Of a stretch of DNA of 64,000 bases, positions 1 through 7,592 are shown one piece after another. Made by a program: the position numbers and the translations under genes. Every line of letters starts with the position of its first letter. Within the stretch, counting starts at the first letter, position 1. Origin of the DNA: Nocardia sp. NBC_01327 (GTDB lineage Bacteria; Actinomycetota; Actinomycetes; Mycobacteriales; Mycobacteriaceae); the NCBI RefSeq assembly GCF_035958815.1, contig NZ_CP108383.1:5146001-5210000 (forward strand). The letters run 5' to 3'. The notes under the pieces are model-generated. The model saw only the letters and a program-made list of their open reading frames with translations. It was not told the DNA's origin and ran no database searches.

Positions 1-107
1 AGAAGAATCCTGCCCCCGTCATCGATAACCAGCGCAGACCCACCCGGCACAAGACTATTCGCCTTGGGCGCGTTGGGATCTCGGTAGTAGTCACGCCGTC
101 CGCTCAT
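1..107 (-). CDS. NUDIX hydrolase, N-terminal fragment cut by window edge
   Basis: The first 35 codons of a reverse-strand gene are visible; the rest lies outside the window. The N-terminus (DYYRDPNAPKANSLVPGG followed by SALVIDDGGRIL) has the layout seen at the start of actinobacterial NUDIX hydrolases: a short linker, then the first beta strand that leads to the NUDIX box. The NUDIX box itself is not in view, so activity cannot be judged. Its ATG overlaps the last 17 bases of the upstream regulator gene, so the two are probably co-transcribed and translationally coupled. Family known from similarity; pairing inferred. Confidence 0.6.
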   Translation of the reverse strand, partial: MSGRRDYYRDPNAPKANSLVPGGSALVIDDGGRIL

Positions 108-852
108 CAAGCTCTCCTTGAATATAGGGAGTCGTTGTATCCCATATCTGTTCGACCTGATCGGCAAAGGACGCAAATATCCCGTGTCGAGACAGGCTCC
201 GCAGGTGTAAGGCCGGGTGCTGGTAGCCGCGTGCCCGCACGAGGTAGGGCGTGACAATCATCTGATCATCGAATCGGAACACCGAGTTGTACAGGTGCAT
301 GGTGTGCAACCCGATTCCGCATCCCGGCGTAGTCGTCAGTTGGCCAAGCATGCTCAGCGCGTTGCGGATTCGCCCTGGCAATGTGCCGTGCATCTGTTCT
401 AAATTGTCTCGTTCGATGACGTGGGCGCAATCCGGGTCAGCGAATGCGAGTCGCGCCCGAGCCCCATTGCCGCACTTCGCCGCGATGATGTCGGCTGCGT
501 TGGGGAGCAACTCGAGGACGAACGGGTATGCGTAGCCAATGAGATCGATCTGTTCTGTCGCCTTGAGGAGGAGTGATATCCACAGCTCGTTCGGTAAATC
601 AGCCCGATGCCCATATGCGCCGAGGACTTCGGCCGTCGCGGGTGCGCCTGCGCTCAGGTCGGGTCGGGTCTGTGGCCAGAGCGTGGTCTCCGATTCCTCC
701 AGTATCTGCGCCACCGCGAAGCGGGTGCGGCGATGTGGCACTCGCCCTGCGAGCCAGCGATTGACAGTCTTCGCGTCCACACCCACGGCTGCGGCGAGCG
801 CCGCCGAGTCCAGCTGTGCTCGCAACATGGCCGACCTCAAGCGCTGGCTCAT
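91..852 (-). CDS. XRE-type helix-turn-helix regulator with DUF5919-like C-terminal domain
   Basis: 253 residues. Residues about 5-50 form a Cro/C1-type helix-turn-helix (AALAAAVGVDAKTVNRWLAG), the DNA-binding part. The remaining ~170 residues resemble the DUF5919 domain that follows such HTHs in many Nocardia and Streptomyces proteins, with a conserved ...RARLAFADPDC... and ...FRFDDQMIVTPY... core. That domain is related to phospholipase D-like folds, but no HKD motif is visible, so a sensory rather than enzymatic role is likely (inference). The gene overlaps the NUDIX start by 17 bases, which suggests it controls or co-acts with that enzyme. It diverges from the small gene at 984. Confidence 0.65.
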   Translation of the reverse strand: MSQRLRSAMLRAQLDSAALAAAVGVDAKTVNRWLAGRVPHRRTRFAVAQILEESETTLWPQTRPDLSAGAPATAEVLGAYGHRADLPNELWISLLLKATEQIDLIGYAYPFVLELLPNAADIIAAKCGNGARARLAFADPDCAHVIERDNLEQMHGTLPGRIRNALSMLGQLTTTPGCGIGLHTMHLYNSVFRFDDQMIVTPYLVRARGYQHPALHLRSLSRHGIFASFADQVEQIWDTTTPYIQGELDERTA

Positions 853-983
853 ATCGGCACCTTAGTGGACGCATCCGGGACGTTTGGCGGAATTTGAAGT
901 GTCCCAAGAAACGTCCCGCGCGCAGTTCAGATGCCTCGCTCGCGGTCATACCGTCGGGGCAGGGCTCACCGAGGAGGCATGCG

Positions 984-1337
984 ATGAAAGCGGTTATCTG
1001 GATCGACAAGACGCTGTTGGAAACCAAGGGCGAACTCGATCGAGCAGAGTTCCACGCGAAGCGGCGAGCCGGTGAACTCGGCGCGTCGGTAGTCAAGACG
1101 ATGTGGAGAATTCAATCGATGGACGATCCGATGGGGGAGTTGCGCAAGGCATTACATGCCGTTGATGCGCCCCTGGTGATCACGCCAACCCTCGAGCATG
1201 TAGGTGGCTCGCCCAACCCTGTGACCACGTTCGCCGAACTGGCTACAGTCGACCCGTCGAAGATCTGGGCCTGGATTCCCGCGCTGACGCGTGCACTCGC
1301 GTTCGAGGCGTGGCCACCGCTCGAGCCACGAAGGTGA
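984..1337 (+). CDS. Conserved hypothetical protein, 117 aa
   Basis: The ATG at 984 is chosen because a strong Shine-Dalgarno (gaggagg, 971-977) lies 6 bases upstream; an earlier in-frame ATG at 816 would overlap the divergent promoter region. The protein (MKAVIWIDKTLLETKGELD...) is small and soluble, with no signal peptide or membrane segment, and an N-terminal beta strand followed by a charged helix. Its family was not recognised. It is transcribed away from the XRE regulator at 91-852 and stands alone before the convergent HAD gene. Confidence 0.55.
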   Translation: MKAVIWIDKTLLETKGELDRAEFHAKRRAGELGASVVKTMWRIQSMDDPMGELRKALHAVDAPLVITPTLEHVGGSPNPVTTFAELATVDPSKIWAWIPALTRALAFEAWPPLEPRR

Positions 1338-1391
1338 CTCGAATCGTGCTGGCTTCCACGTCGCCGAGCATGTCGACTCCATTGCAGCGGG

Positions 1392-2108
1392 CTACTTCCC
1401 GCCGGCCAGTGATTCCACGAGAGCGACCACCATATCTGGTTCCAGCGCATCGACTATCGCGTCCGGCGAATGCTGGGCCAGTTCCTCGCGGCTAGTTCGA
1501 TGGGTGACGACAACGACCCGGAATCCTGCATGCCTGGCGCAGGCTATGTCGTTCGGCGCATCACCGATGACAACAGTCCGTGCAGGGTCGAGTCGATTGA
1601 CATACCTGCTGGAGTATCGCTGCGAAACAACCGCTGGAAGGTCGAAGCGATCCCTCGCGTCGGATCCGAAAGCGCCGATATCGAAGTCCAAGTAGGGATC
1701 CAAACCGTTGACTTGAAGCTTGACTTCAGCGGCAGACCGCAGATTCCCCGTCAGTACGGTCTGGAGGAAGCCGTGCTCATGCAGCAATGCGATAGTGTCT
1801 GCCGCACCGGGGTAGGCGGGCTGAACTCGTGCTAGCTCCGATGCTCCTTCAGTCATAACCTCAGCCAGTTTCTGGTGGAATCGTTCGACTCCGAGTTCTG
1901 CGGTCGGTGCGGGAATGCCGGAGGCGAGAGCAGTGTCCACGACGATGGACTCGTCGGTATAGCCGTGCACGCGCGTCGCGGGGAAGGTGATGTCTGCTTC
2001 CGCGAGGGAGTAGGTGCGGGCGATAGCCCTTCTGAGCCAACGCAAATCGGCCGGAATCAGGGTGCCATCGACGTCCCAGACAACGAGTCACGCGCTCCGC
2101 ACGCTCAT
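1392..2108 (-). pseudogene. HAD-superfamily phosphatase with in-frame TGA at codon 7
   Basis: The reading frame encodes a complete phosphoglycolate-phosphatase-like HAD protein: motif I LVVWDVDGTL, motif II (VLTGN), and motif IV (VVIGDAPNDIACA). The only suitable upstream start, ATG at 2108-2106, is followed by five sense codons (S V R S A) and then TGA at 2090-2088, directly before the motif I strand. No ATG, GTG or TTG lies between that TGA and motif I; the next start is TTG at 2045, which would remove the two catalytic aspartates. A CGA to TGA change would explain it (MSVRSARLVVWDVDGTL). The gene is therefore probably a recent nonsense pseudogene, unless the stop is read through or is a sequencing error. 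Everything after the stop is intact, so decay has only begun. Confidence 0.7.
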
Positions 2109-2152
2109 AACCTGCATTCTGACAGACCGACGCTCCTCGGGACCGCTTCGTT

Positions 2153-2350
2153 TCAAAGGACCGAATTGCCGTTGGCCCCAGGTTCCTCGAGTGCGGCCGG
2201 GTCGTGGACTACCTGAAGTAGATCGGCGATTGTGAATGGTTCGCCCACCCAGCCGTCTTGCCAGACCGGAGCCCATGAACCGTCGTGGTATTGCAGCCAT
2301 CGGGCAGGCCGTTCCTCGCCGAAGAGTGCAAGTACGTCATCGACATTCAT
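2153..2350 (-). CDS. Small hypothetical protein, 65 aa
   Basis: Acidic, Trp-rich protein (MNVDDVLALFGEERPARWLQ...). It starts at ATG 2350; the ribosome-binding site is weak. The sequence looks like a genuine compact globular domain (two Trp-containing strands and a C-terminal helix), but I do not recognise the family. It lies in the same direction as the HAD remnant, 45 bases upstream of it, so the two may have formed an operon. Confidence 0.45.
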   Translation of the reverse strand: MNVDDVLALFGEERPARWLQYHDGSWAPVWQDGWVGEPFTIADLLQVVHDPAALEEPGANGNSVL

Positions 2351-2676
2351 GCGAATCGGTCCCGGTCGGCGGCCGCCCGTGGTTGCACAGCTGTTGGATG
2401 GTCAGTGTCCGCGTCGGTGTCAGCGTTGCCAGTGCGACAAGCACTTTCGCCTGCGGCTCAGTGCGCGGCATCTGTATCCCCTGTCGTGGTGGGGGCCAGG
2501 ACAGGGGCCCTGGGCGCTTTGCCCTGACGTTAAGGGGCTGGTGGGGCTGGGATCCAGGAACTTGCTCGAGCTTGCGAATTGAGCTCTGTTCTGGCCCGGA
2601 GCCCTTGAATGCGCGGGACCATAGAACCGGTGGGCAGGTAGCTCACGCATAATCGCCGAGAAGACTAGGACTGATC
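2351..2676. other. Intergenic stretch without a supportable gene
   Basis: About 325 bases between the small reverse gene and the DUF6879 cluster. Overlapping open frames on both strands are low-complexity shadows without ribosome-binding sites. No tRNA, strong hairpin or clear promoter was seen; it presumably holds the divergent promoters of both neighbours. Confidence 0.4.
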
Positions 2677-3006
2677 ATGGTGGAGCCATTACGTTTCCTG
2701 GGTCGAAGTGGGTCGCCGTCTGGCGGGTGTCCGGCGCTGTACGAAACCGATCCCGATTCGTTCTTGATCGTGGGCTGGCTGACCGATTCCGGGGCCACTG
2801 TTGAAATCCCGCATGTGCTACTGGGATTCGCCGAACACGACCTGTTCATCGGTGTGCCGCTTACAGACACGGGGCGCGGCACATTCACCGTGAGTGGGCG
2901 GCAAGTCACCGATGTGGAAACCCTCGCGGTGCTGAAGCTCGAGGAGAACGAAACCGCGATCGTGGTTCCGCGGCGCAAAAGGACGTATTTCGGTGCAGCA
3001 GCTTGA
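2677..3006 (+). CDS. Conserved hypothetical protein of DUF6879/Scr1 cassette, 109 aa
   Basis: Small beta-rich soluble protein (MVEPLRFLGRSGSPSGGCPA...), no signal peptide. It overlaps the next gene by 14 bases, and that gene overlaps the third by 4, so the three form one translationally coupled operon. Small proteins of this sort are often found beside DUF6879 and Scr1-type regulators in Nocardia and Streptomyces. Its role is unknown; the position suggests the small partner of a three-gene toxin-antitoxin-like or signalling cassette (inference). Confidence 0.6.
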   Translation: MVEPLRFLGRSGSPSGGCPALYETDPDSFLIVGWLTDSGATVEIPHVLLGFAEHDLFIGVPLTDTGRGTFTVSGRQVTDVETLAVLKLEENETAIVVPRRKRTYFGAAA

Positions 3007-3523
3007 CATTGAAGAAGTCAATAATCTGATTCGCAGCAGCAAGAACGAGGCCTTTCACCTTGAGTTGCTGGACGACTACGAGTCACCTGGAGGTGATCAG
3101 CCGTATCGGAACTGGCTGGCCGGAGGCATCGAGGACGATTACGCCTGGTTCCAGGACTGGCTGAGCCTGGTGCGAGAGAGCACCGCTCGCGGCGTGACGA
3201 TGCGCCGGGCTCGGGTCGTCACAGTCCCTCTCACTGATTACCAACGGTGGATGCTGGAGATCACCCGGCACAATGTCGACGCAGGGGAGGAGATCCGATA
3301 CCTGCCAAGGCATCTGGCCGACCGCCTCCAGCTCGGTACAGATGACTGGTGGCTGTTGGACGATGCGATCGTATCCTTCACCACGTTCGATCCTGCCGGC
3401 AATTGGGTGGGCGGAGCCGTCACGAACGATCCCCGAATTGTGGCCTACTGTCAGGGGATTCGAGACTACGCCTGGGGTTCGGCCGTGCCCTATCTCGACT
3501 TCCGTGAGTCGGGGGCGCAGTGA
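2993..3523 (+). CDS. DUF6879 family protein
   Basis: 176 residues covering a whole DUF6879 domain: an N-terminal helix (FHLELLDDYESPGGD), a central ...RGVTMRRARVVTVPLTDYQRWM... and a late ...DDAIVSFTTFDPAGNWVGGAV... segment, all typical of the family. DUF6879 proteins are regularly encoded next to Scr1-type HTH proteins in actinomycetes and are proposed to be the toxin-like partner. That function is a family-level proposal and is not demonstrated here. The ATG lies inside the preceding gene and the stop overlaps the next start. Confidence 0.8.
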   Translation: MQQLDIEEVNNLIRSSKNEAFHLELLDDYESPGGDQPYRNWLAGGIEDDYAWFQDWLSLVRESTARGVTMRRARVVTVPLTDYQRWMLEITRHNVDAGEEIRYLPRHLADRLQLGTDDWWLLDDAIVSFTTFDPAGNWVGGAVTNDPRIVAYCQGIRDYAWGSAVPYLDFRESGAQ

Positions 3524-4362
3524 CCCACAGCGGCGCCGCGCATGAACAACGCGAAGCTCTCGGGGCACGTCTCCGGGAGCTTCGCCGTGACGCCGGACTT
3601 ACCGGGCGCAAACTGGCGGATTCGGCCGGCTGGCACGAGTCGAAAACCAGCAAGATCGAGTACGGCAAGCAAACTCCGTCGGAGGCGGACCTTCGGACCT
3701 GGTGCACGCTCACTGGCAGTCTCGATGAATTCCCGGACCTGATCGCCTCGCTGCGGAACATCCAGGCTGCGTATATGGAGTTTCGCAGGGTCCTCGGAAC
3801 CGGCACTCGTCGGCGTCAGCGGATGCTCTCGCATATCGAAGGTGAAACCCAGATCATGCGGTGGTTCGAGCCCATGATCATTCCCGGGCTCTTGCAGACG
3901 CCGGACTACATCGAATGGATCCTCAGCAGAATCATCCGCTTCTACGACATCCCCAATGATGTCGACGAGGGTGTGACGGCGCGGATCGAGCGCCAGCAGG
4001 TGCTGTACCGCGGAACCCGTCGCTTCTCATTCGTGATCGCCGAGCAGGTGCTGTATACGACTGCCGGACAGGACTCGGTGATGGTCGAACAACTCGATCG
4101 ACTTCTGACGGCCATGGCCTTGCCGCGCGTGCAATTGGGAATCCTGCCCAGCGCGGCCATCTACGAAGGGCCCGCGACGAACAGCTTCGTCATGTACGAC
4201 AACAAGTTGGTGATTGTCGAGACTGTCACCGCCGAGCTGACGATCACCCAGCCGCGGGAGATAGCGCTGTACGGCAAGCTTTTCGATCTGCTCCGTGCAC
4301 AGACGAGCTACGGTGAGGCCGCCCGCAGCCTGATTCACAAGGCGATAGAGCAGCGTCGCTGA
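3520..4362 (+). CDS. Scr1-family (DUF5753) helix-turn-helix antitoxin-like regulator
   Basis: 280 residues from a GTG that overlaps the DUF6879 stop by 4 bases (GTGA). Residues about 14-65 are an XRE helix-turn-helix (LGARLRELRRDAGLTGRKLADS...). From about 95 to the end lies the DUF5753 domain, with its conserved IIPGLLQTPDY, AEQVLY and LPRVQLGILP motifs. Actinomycete genomes carry many such genes, usually next to a small acidic partner or DUF6879. They are described as antitoxin-like regulators of developmental or stress genes. Here it probably represses its own operon (2677-4362). Confidence 0.85.
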   Translation: MTHSGAAHEQREALGARLRELRRDAGLTGRKLADSAGWHESKTSKIEYGKQTPSEADLRTWCTLTGSLDEFPDLIASLRNIQAAYMEFRRVLGTGTRRRQRMLSHIEGETQIMRWFEPMIIPGLLQTPDYIEWILSRIIRFYDIPNDVDEGVTARIERQQVLYRGTRRFSFVIAEQVLYTTAGQDSVMVEQLDRLLTAMALPRVQLGILPSAAIYEGPATNSFVMYDNKLVIVETVTAELTITQPREIALYGKLFDLLRAQTSYGEAARSLIHKAIEQRR

Positions 4363-4389
4363 GACCGACGCTCCTCGGCTGATGGCCGA

Positions 4390-5565
4390 TCAATCGCGTA
4401 GTTGGGCTTTGAGGCGGGCGGCTTGGCGGGTGAGGTGGTCGCGTTCGGGGAGGTTGGGGGCTGAGTGGGCGGCTTCGGTGTAAAGGGTTGCGGCGGTTAC
4501 AGGGTCACCGGCGCGCTCATTCAGGTATGCGGCGACGGCGGTGTGGCGAGGGAGGGCGGGGTCGAGGTGGGCCAGTTCGGCGAGGCCGGCGTGGGGACCG
4601 TCGGCCTCGCCTACCGCTACGGCGCGGTTGAGACGCGCTACCGGGTTGTCGGTGAGAAGTAGTAGTTCGTCGTACCACTCGACGATCTGTACCCAGTCGG
4701 TTTCCTCGGCTGTTCGGGCGTCGGCGTGGAGGGCGGCTATGGCGGCTTGGGCTTGGAATTCGCCCAATCTGTCTCGGGCCAGGGCTGTTTGGAGGATGTC
4801 GATGCCCTCGGCGATCAGGCGGGTGTCCCAGCGGGTGCGGTCTTGTTCGGCCAAAGGGACGAGGCTGCCGTCGGGGCGGGTGCGGGCGGGGCGGCGGGCG
4901 TGGTGGAGCAGCATGAGTGCGAGTAGGCCCGCGACTTCCTCGTGCTTGGTTTGGCGGGCCAGTTGGCGGGTGAGGCGGATTGCCTCTACGGAGAGGTCGA
5001 TGTCGCCGGAGTAGCCCTCGTTGAAGACGAGGTAGAGGACGCGCAGGACGGTGCCGACATCGCCTGGCTGGTCGAACCGGATGCCCGAGACGGTTCGCTT
5101 GGCCCGGCTGATGCGCTGGGCCATAGTCGATTCCGGCACTAGGTAGGCCTGTGCAATCTGCTTTGTGGTCAGACCGCCGACCGCGCGCAGTGTCAGCGCG
5201 ACGGCGGAGGCCGGTGTCAATGACGGGTGCGCGCACAGAAAATACAGCTGGAGTGTGTCGTCGGCTGCCTCGGCCGGGCCGGGCGGCGGCTCGGCCTCGA
5301 CCCGCTGCTCCCGGTCGCGGCGCGCCGCTTCCGAGCGGTGGGCGTCGAGGAACTTGCGCCACGCAACAGTCACCAGCCAGCCCTTCGGGTCGGCGGGCTG
5401 CTGGTCCGGCCAGGACAGCGCGGCCTGTATGAGTGCCTCCTGCACGGCGTCCTCGGCCGTCGCGAAATCGACTCCACGACGCACGAGGACGCCGATCACC
5501 GCGGGAGTCAGTTCCCGCAGCAGCAATGCGTCCAGCACCTGATCTGCCCCGGCCGGTCCGGTCAC
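4390..5565 (-). CDS. ECF42-type RNA polymerase sigma factor with C-terminal TPR-like domain
   Basis: GTG at 5565 is preferred because it forms a GTGA overlap with the stop of the YCII gene; an ATG at 5613 is also in frame. The protein has 391 residues. The N-terminal ~170 are ECF sigma regions 2 and 4 (AVIGVLVRRGVDFATAEDAV, then a region 4 with TKQIAQAYLVPESTMAQRIS). The C-terminal ~220 are the DUF6596/TPR-like extension (VLYLVFNEGYSG...EAIRLTRQLA). This architecture defines ECF42, a group that lacks a classic anti-sigma factor and is genetically linked to DGPF proteins, exactly as here. The extension is thought to set promoter activity. Confidence 0.9.
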   Translation of the reverse strand: MTGPAGADQVLDALLLRELTPAVIGVLVRRGVDFATAEDAVQEALIQAALSWPDQQPADPKGWLVTVAWRKFLDAHRSEAARRDREQRVEAEPPPGPAEAADDTLQLYFLCAHPSLTPASAVALTLRAVGGLTTKQIAQAYLVPESTMAQRISRAKRTVSGIRFDQPGDVGTVLRVLYLVFNEGYSGDIDLSVEAIRLTRQLARQTKHEEVAGLLALMLLHHARRPARTRPDGSLVPLAEQDRTRWDTRLIAEGIDILQTALARDRLGEFQAQAAIAALHADARTAEETDWVQIVEWYDELLLLTDNPVARLNRAVAVGEADGPHAGLAELAHLDPALPRHTAVAAYLNERAGDPVTAATLYTEAAHSAPNLPERDHLTRQAARLKAQLRD

Positions 5566-5969
5566 TCGGTAATCGTCGGCGCGTGGCCCAGGAACGGGCG
5601 CAATTCGAGCCATTCGTGAATCGGCTTCCCACCCGCGCCCGGAGCCGCCGACAACTCACCGGCCAGTTCGAGCGCCCGCGCGTACGTATCGACGTCGATC
5701 ACCATCCATCCGGCGATCACGTCCTTGGTCTCGGCGAACGGTCCGTCGGTGACCGGCGGCCGCCCCTCGCCGTCGAAGCGGACGAATGTCCCCTCCGGAG
5801 AGAGCGCCTGACTGTCCACGTACTCGCCGGTGTCCTCGAGCCGGGCGGCAAAGTCGTTCATGTACTGCACGTGTGCCGAGATCTCCTCCGGAGTCCACTG
5901 GTCCATCGGCACGTCGTTGACCGCGGCCGGCGCGCCACGATAGTGCTTGAGCAGCAAGTACTTTGCCAT
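5562..5969 (-). CDS. YCII/DGPF-domain protein, partner of ECF42 sigma factor
   Basis: 135 residues. The second of two adjacent ATGs (5969) sits 6 bases after AAGGAG and is preferred. It carries the signature DGPFAETKDVIAGWMVID (about residues 70-87) that names the DGPF family within YCII-like folds (ferredoxin-like barrel). DGPF proteins sit beside ECF42 sigma factors across actinobacteria and are among their regulon members; their enzymatic role is unsettled. The stop overlaps the sigma factor start, so both come from one mRNA with DGPF first. Confidence 0.9.
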   Translation of the reverse strand: MAKYLLLKHYRGAPAAVNDVPMDQWTPEEISAHVQYMNDFAARLEDTGEYVDSQALSPEGTFVRFDGEGRPPVTDGPFAETKDVIAGWMVIDVDTYARALELAGELSAAPGAGGKPIHEWLELRPFLGHAPTITE

Positions 5970-6126
5970 CATCTTCTCCTTGATGCCGTACGGCCCATTG
6001 CGGCCGTTTCACCTCGGGGACGGAGCCGCGGCCGGGATCTCGACATCCCGGCACGACATTCTTCCGGCGATCCTGCAACACAACCCACTCACGAGCATAT
6101 GACCACGCCGAGCCGCGGCCGCGGCG

Positions 6127-7551
6127 TCAACTGGCGGCGCCGAACCATTTCGGCAGGTGGTCGAGCAGATCCTGCTGATCGTCACCGACCCACGCGACGT
6201 GCCCGTCCGGCCGCAGCAGCACCGCGGGCGCGTCCAACTCCTCGCTGATATCGACGACGTGGTCGACCCGATCCGCCCAGCCTGCCACCGACAGCAGCCC
6301 GGTTTGATCCAGCAGCAGTCCGCGACCGTCGTGCATCAGGTCGTAGAGTCGCCCTCGCTTCAGCGTGATGTCCCGCAACCGTCGGCCCAGCAGTTCGGGG
6401 CCTTCACCGAAGTTGTAGCGAACCCCGATCGCGGTGCTCTTCTCGGTCAGATACCGATTCACCTCATCGAAATCCATCAGCTCCGACAGCAGTCGGCGGA
6501 CAGCCTGGGGGCCCGGCTCGGTGGACATCAGTTCGGACTGCACTCGGGTGTTGTTCAGCACGTCCTCGGCGACCGGGCGCCGTTCGGATTCGTAGCTGTC
6601 CAGCAATCCGTCCGGTGCCCAGCCGTTGATCACCGCAGCCAGCTTCCAGCCGAGGTTGAACGCATCCTGGATACCGAGATTCAGCCCCTGCCCTCCCATC
6701 GGCGGGTGGACATGCGCCGCGTCACCGGCGAGCAGCACCCGCCCGACCCGATACCGCTCGGCAAGCCGAGTGGCGTCGCCGAAGCGGGACAGCCAGCGCG
6801 GTGAGTGCACGCCGAAGTCGGTGCCGGCGAACACCCGCAGCTGCTGTTTGAACTCCTCGAGGGTCGGCGGCACCGACCGCTCCTCGGCCACACCCTCGGC
6901 GGGCACAACAATGCGGTACACCCCGGCACCTGAGGGTCCCGCGCCAAATCCCTTGTGCGTCTTGCGAACCTCGGCCACCACGGCCGCCAGCGTCTCCGGC
7001 GGCGCGGTCACCTCCATCTCGCCCAGCAGCATCTCGATCCGGGCAGGCTCGCCGGGGAATTCGATGCCGAGCAGCTTGCGCACGGTGCTGCGCCCGCCAT
7101 CACAACCGACGAGGTAGCGCGAGCGCAACCGGGTGCCGTCGGCAAGTTCGACGCTCACCCCGTCCGCGTCCTGACTCAATCCGACGAATTCGCAGCCGCG
7201 CCGGATCTCGACGCCGAGTTCGACCGCGTGCTCAGCCAGCAGCCGTTCGGTGACGGGCTGCTGAATTCCCAGGACATAGGGATGCGCGGTGTCCAGCCGC
7301 TCGGGCCGTGGCTTGCTGATGCCGCCGAAGAAGCCGCCGAGCGGATGCTGTGTGCCGACCGCGAGGAATCGGTCCAGCAGACCGCGCTGGTCCAGGATCT
7401 CGGCGCTGCGCACGTGCATGCCGAGCGACCGGACATGCGCGGTCGGCTCGGTCTCCTTCTCCAGCACCACTGGCTGCACTCCCTGCAGCCGCAATTCGGC
7501 GGCCAGCATCAAGCCGGTCGGTCCGCCACCGGCAATGATCACGTCGATCAT
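6127..7551 (-). CDS. rox: Rifampicin monooxygenase-like FAD enzyme, second copy
   Basis: 474 residues from ATG 7551. This is a class A flavoprotein monooxygenase: dinucleotide-binding GGGPTGLMLA near residue 8, the DG motif GCDGGRSTVRK near 150, and the GD motif GDAAHVHPPMGGQGLNLG near 275, followed by a thioredoxin-like C-terminus. Throughout its length it resembles Nocardia Rox, which hydroxylates and linearises rifamycins and so inactivates them. It lies 41 bases downstream of the first copy with no RAE of its own, so it is probably expressed from the upstream promoter. Active-site loops differ from copy one (for example VRKTHKGFGAGPSG), so substrate preference may have shifted. Confidence 0.85.
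   Translation of the reverse strand: MIDVIIAGGGPTGLMLAAELRLQGVQPVVLEKETEPTAHVRSLGMHVRSAEILDQRGLLDRFLAVGTQHPLGGFFGGISKPRPERLDTAHPYVLGIQQPVTERLLAEHAVELGVEIRRGCEFVGLSQDADGVSVELADGTRLRSRYLVGCDGGRSTVRKLLGIEFPGEPARIEMLLGEMEVTAPPETLAAVVAEVRKTHKGFGAGPSGAGVYRIVVPAEGVAEERSVPPTLEEFKQQLRVFAGTDFGVHSPRWLSRFGDATRLAERYRVGRVLLAGDAAHVHPPMGGQGLNLGIQDAFNLGWKLAAVINGWAPDGLLDSYESERRPVAEDVLNNTRVQSELMSTEPGPQAVRRLLSELMDFDEVNRYLTEKSTAIGVRYNFGEGPELLGRRLRDITLKRGRLYDLMHDGRGLLLDQTGLLSVAGWADRVDHVVDISEELDAPAVLLRPDGHVAWVGDDQQDLLDHLPKWFGAAS
6141..6334. repeat. Direct repeat A: 3' end of rox copy two
   Basis: About 194 bases covering the last ~65 codons are nearly identical to 7607-7800, with about six differences counted by eye, while the rest of the two genes is clearly more diverged. 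The encoded C-termini are identical over more than 60 residues. This points to recent gene conversion or selection confined to the 3' ends. Confidence 0.85.
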
Positions 7552-7592
7552 CAAAACCCCTTAATCTGCTGTACCCCATGGCATTACGGTCA

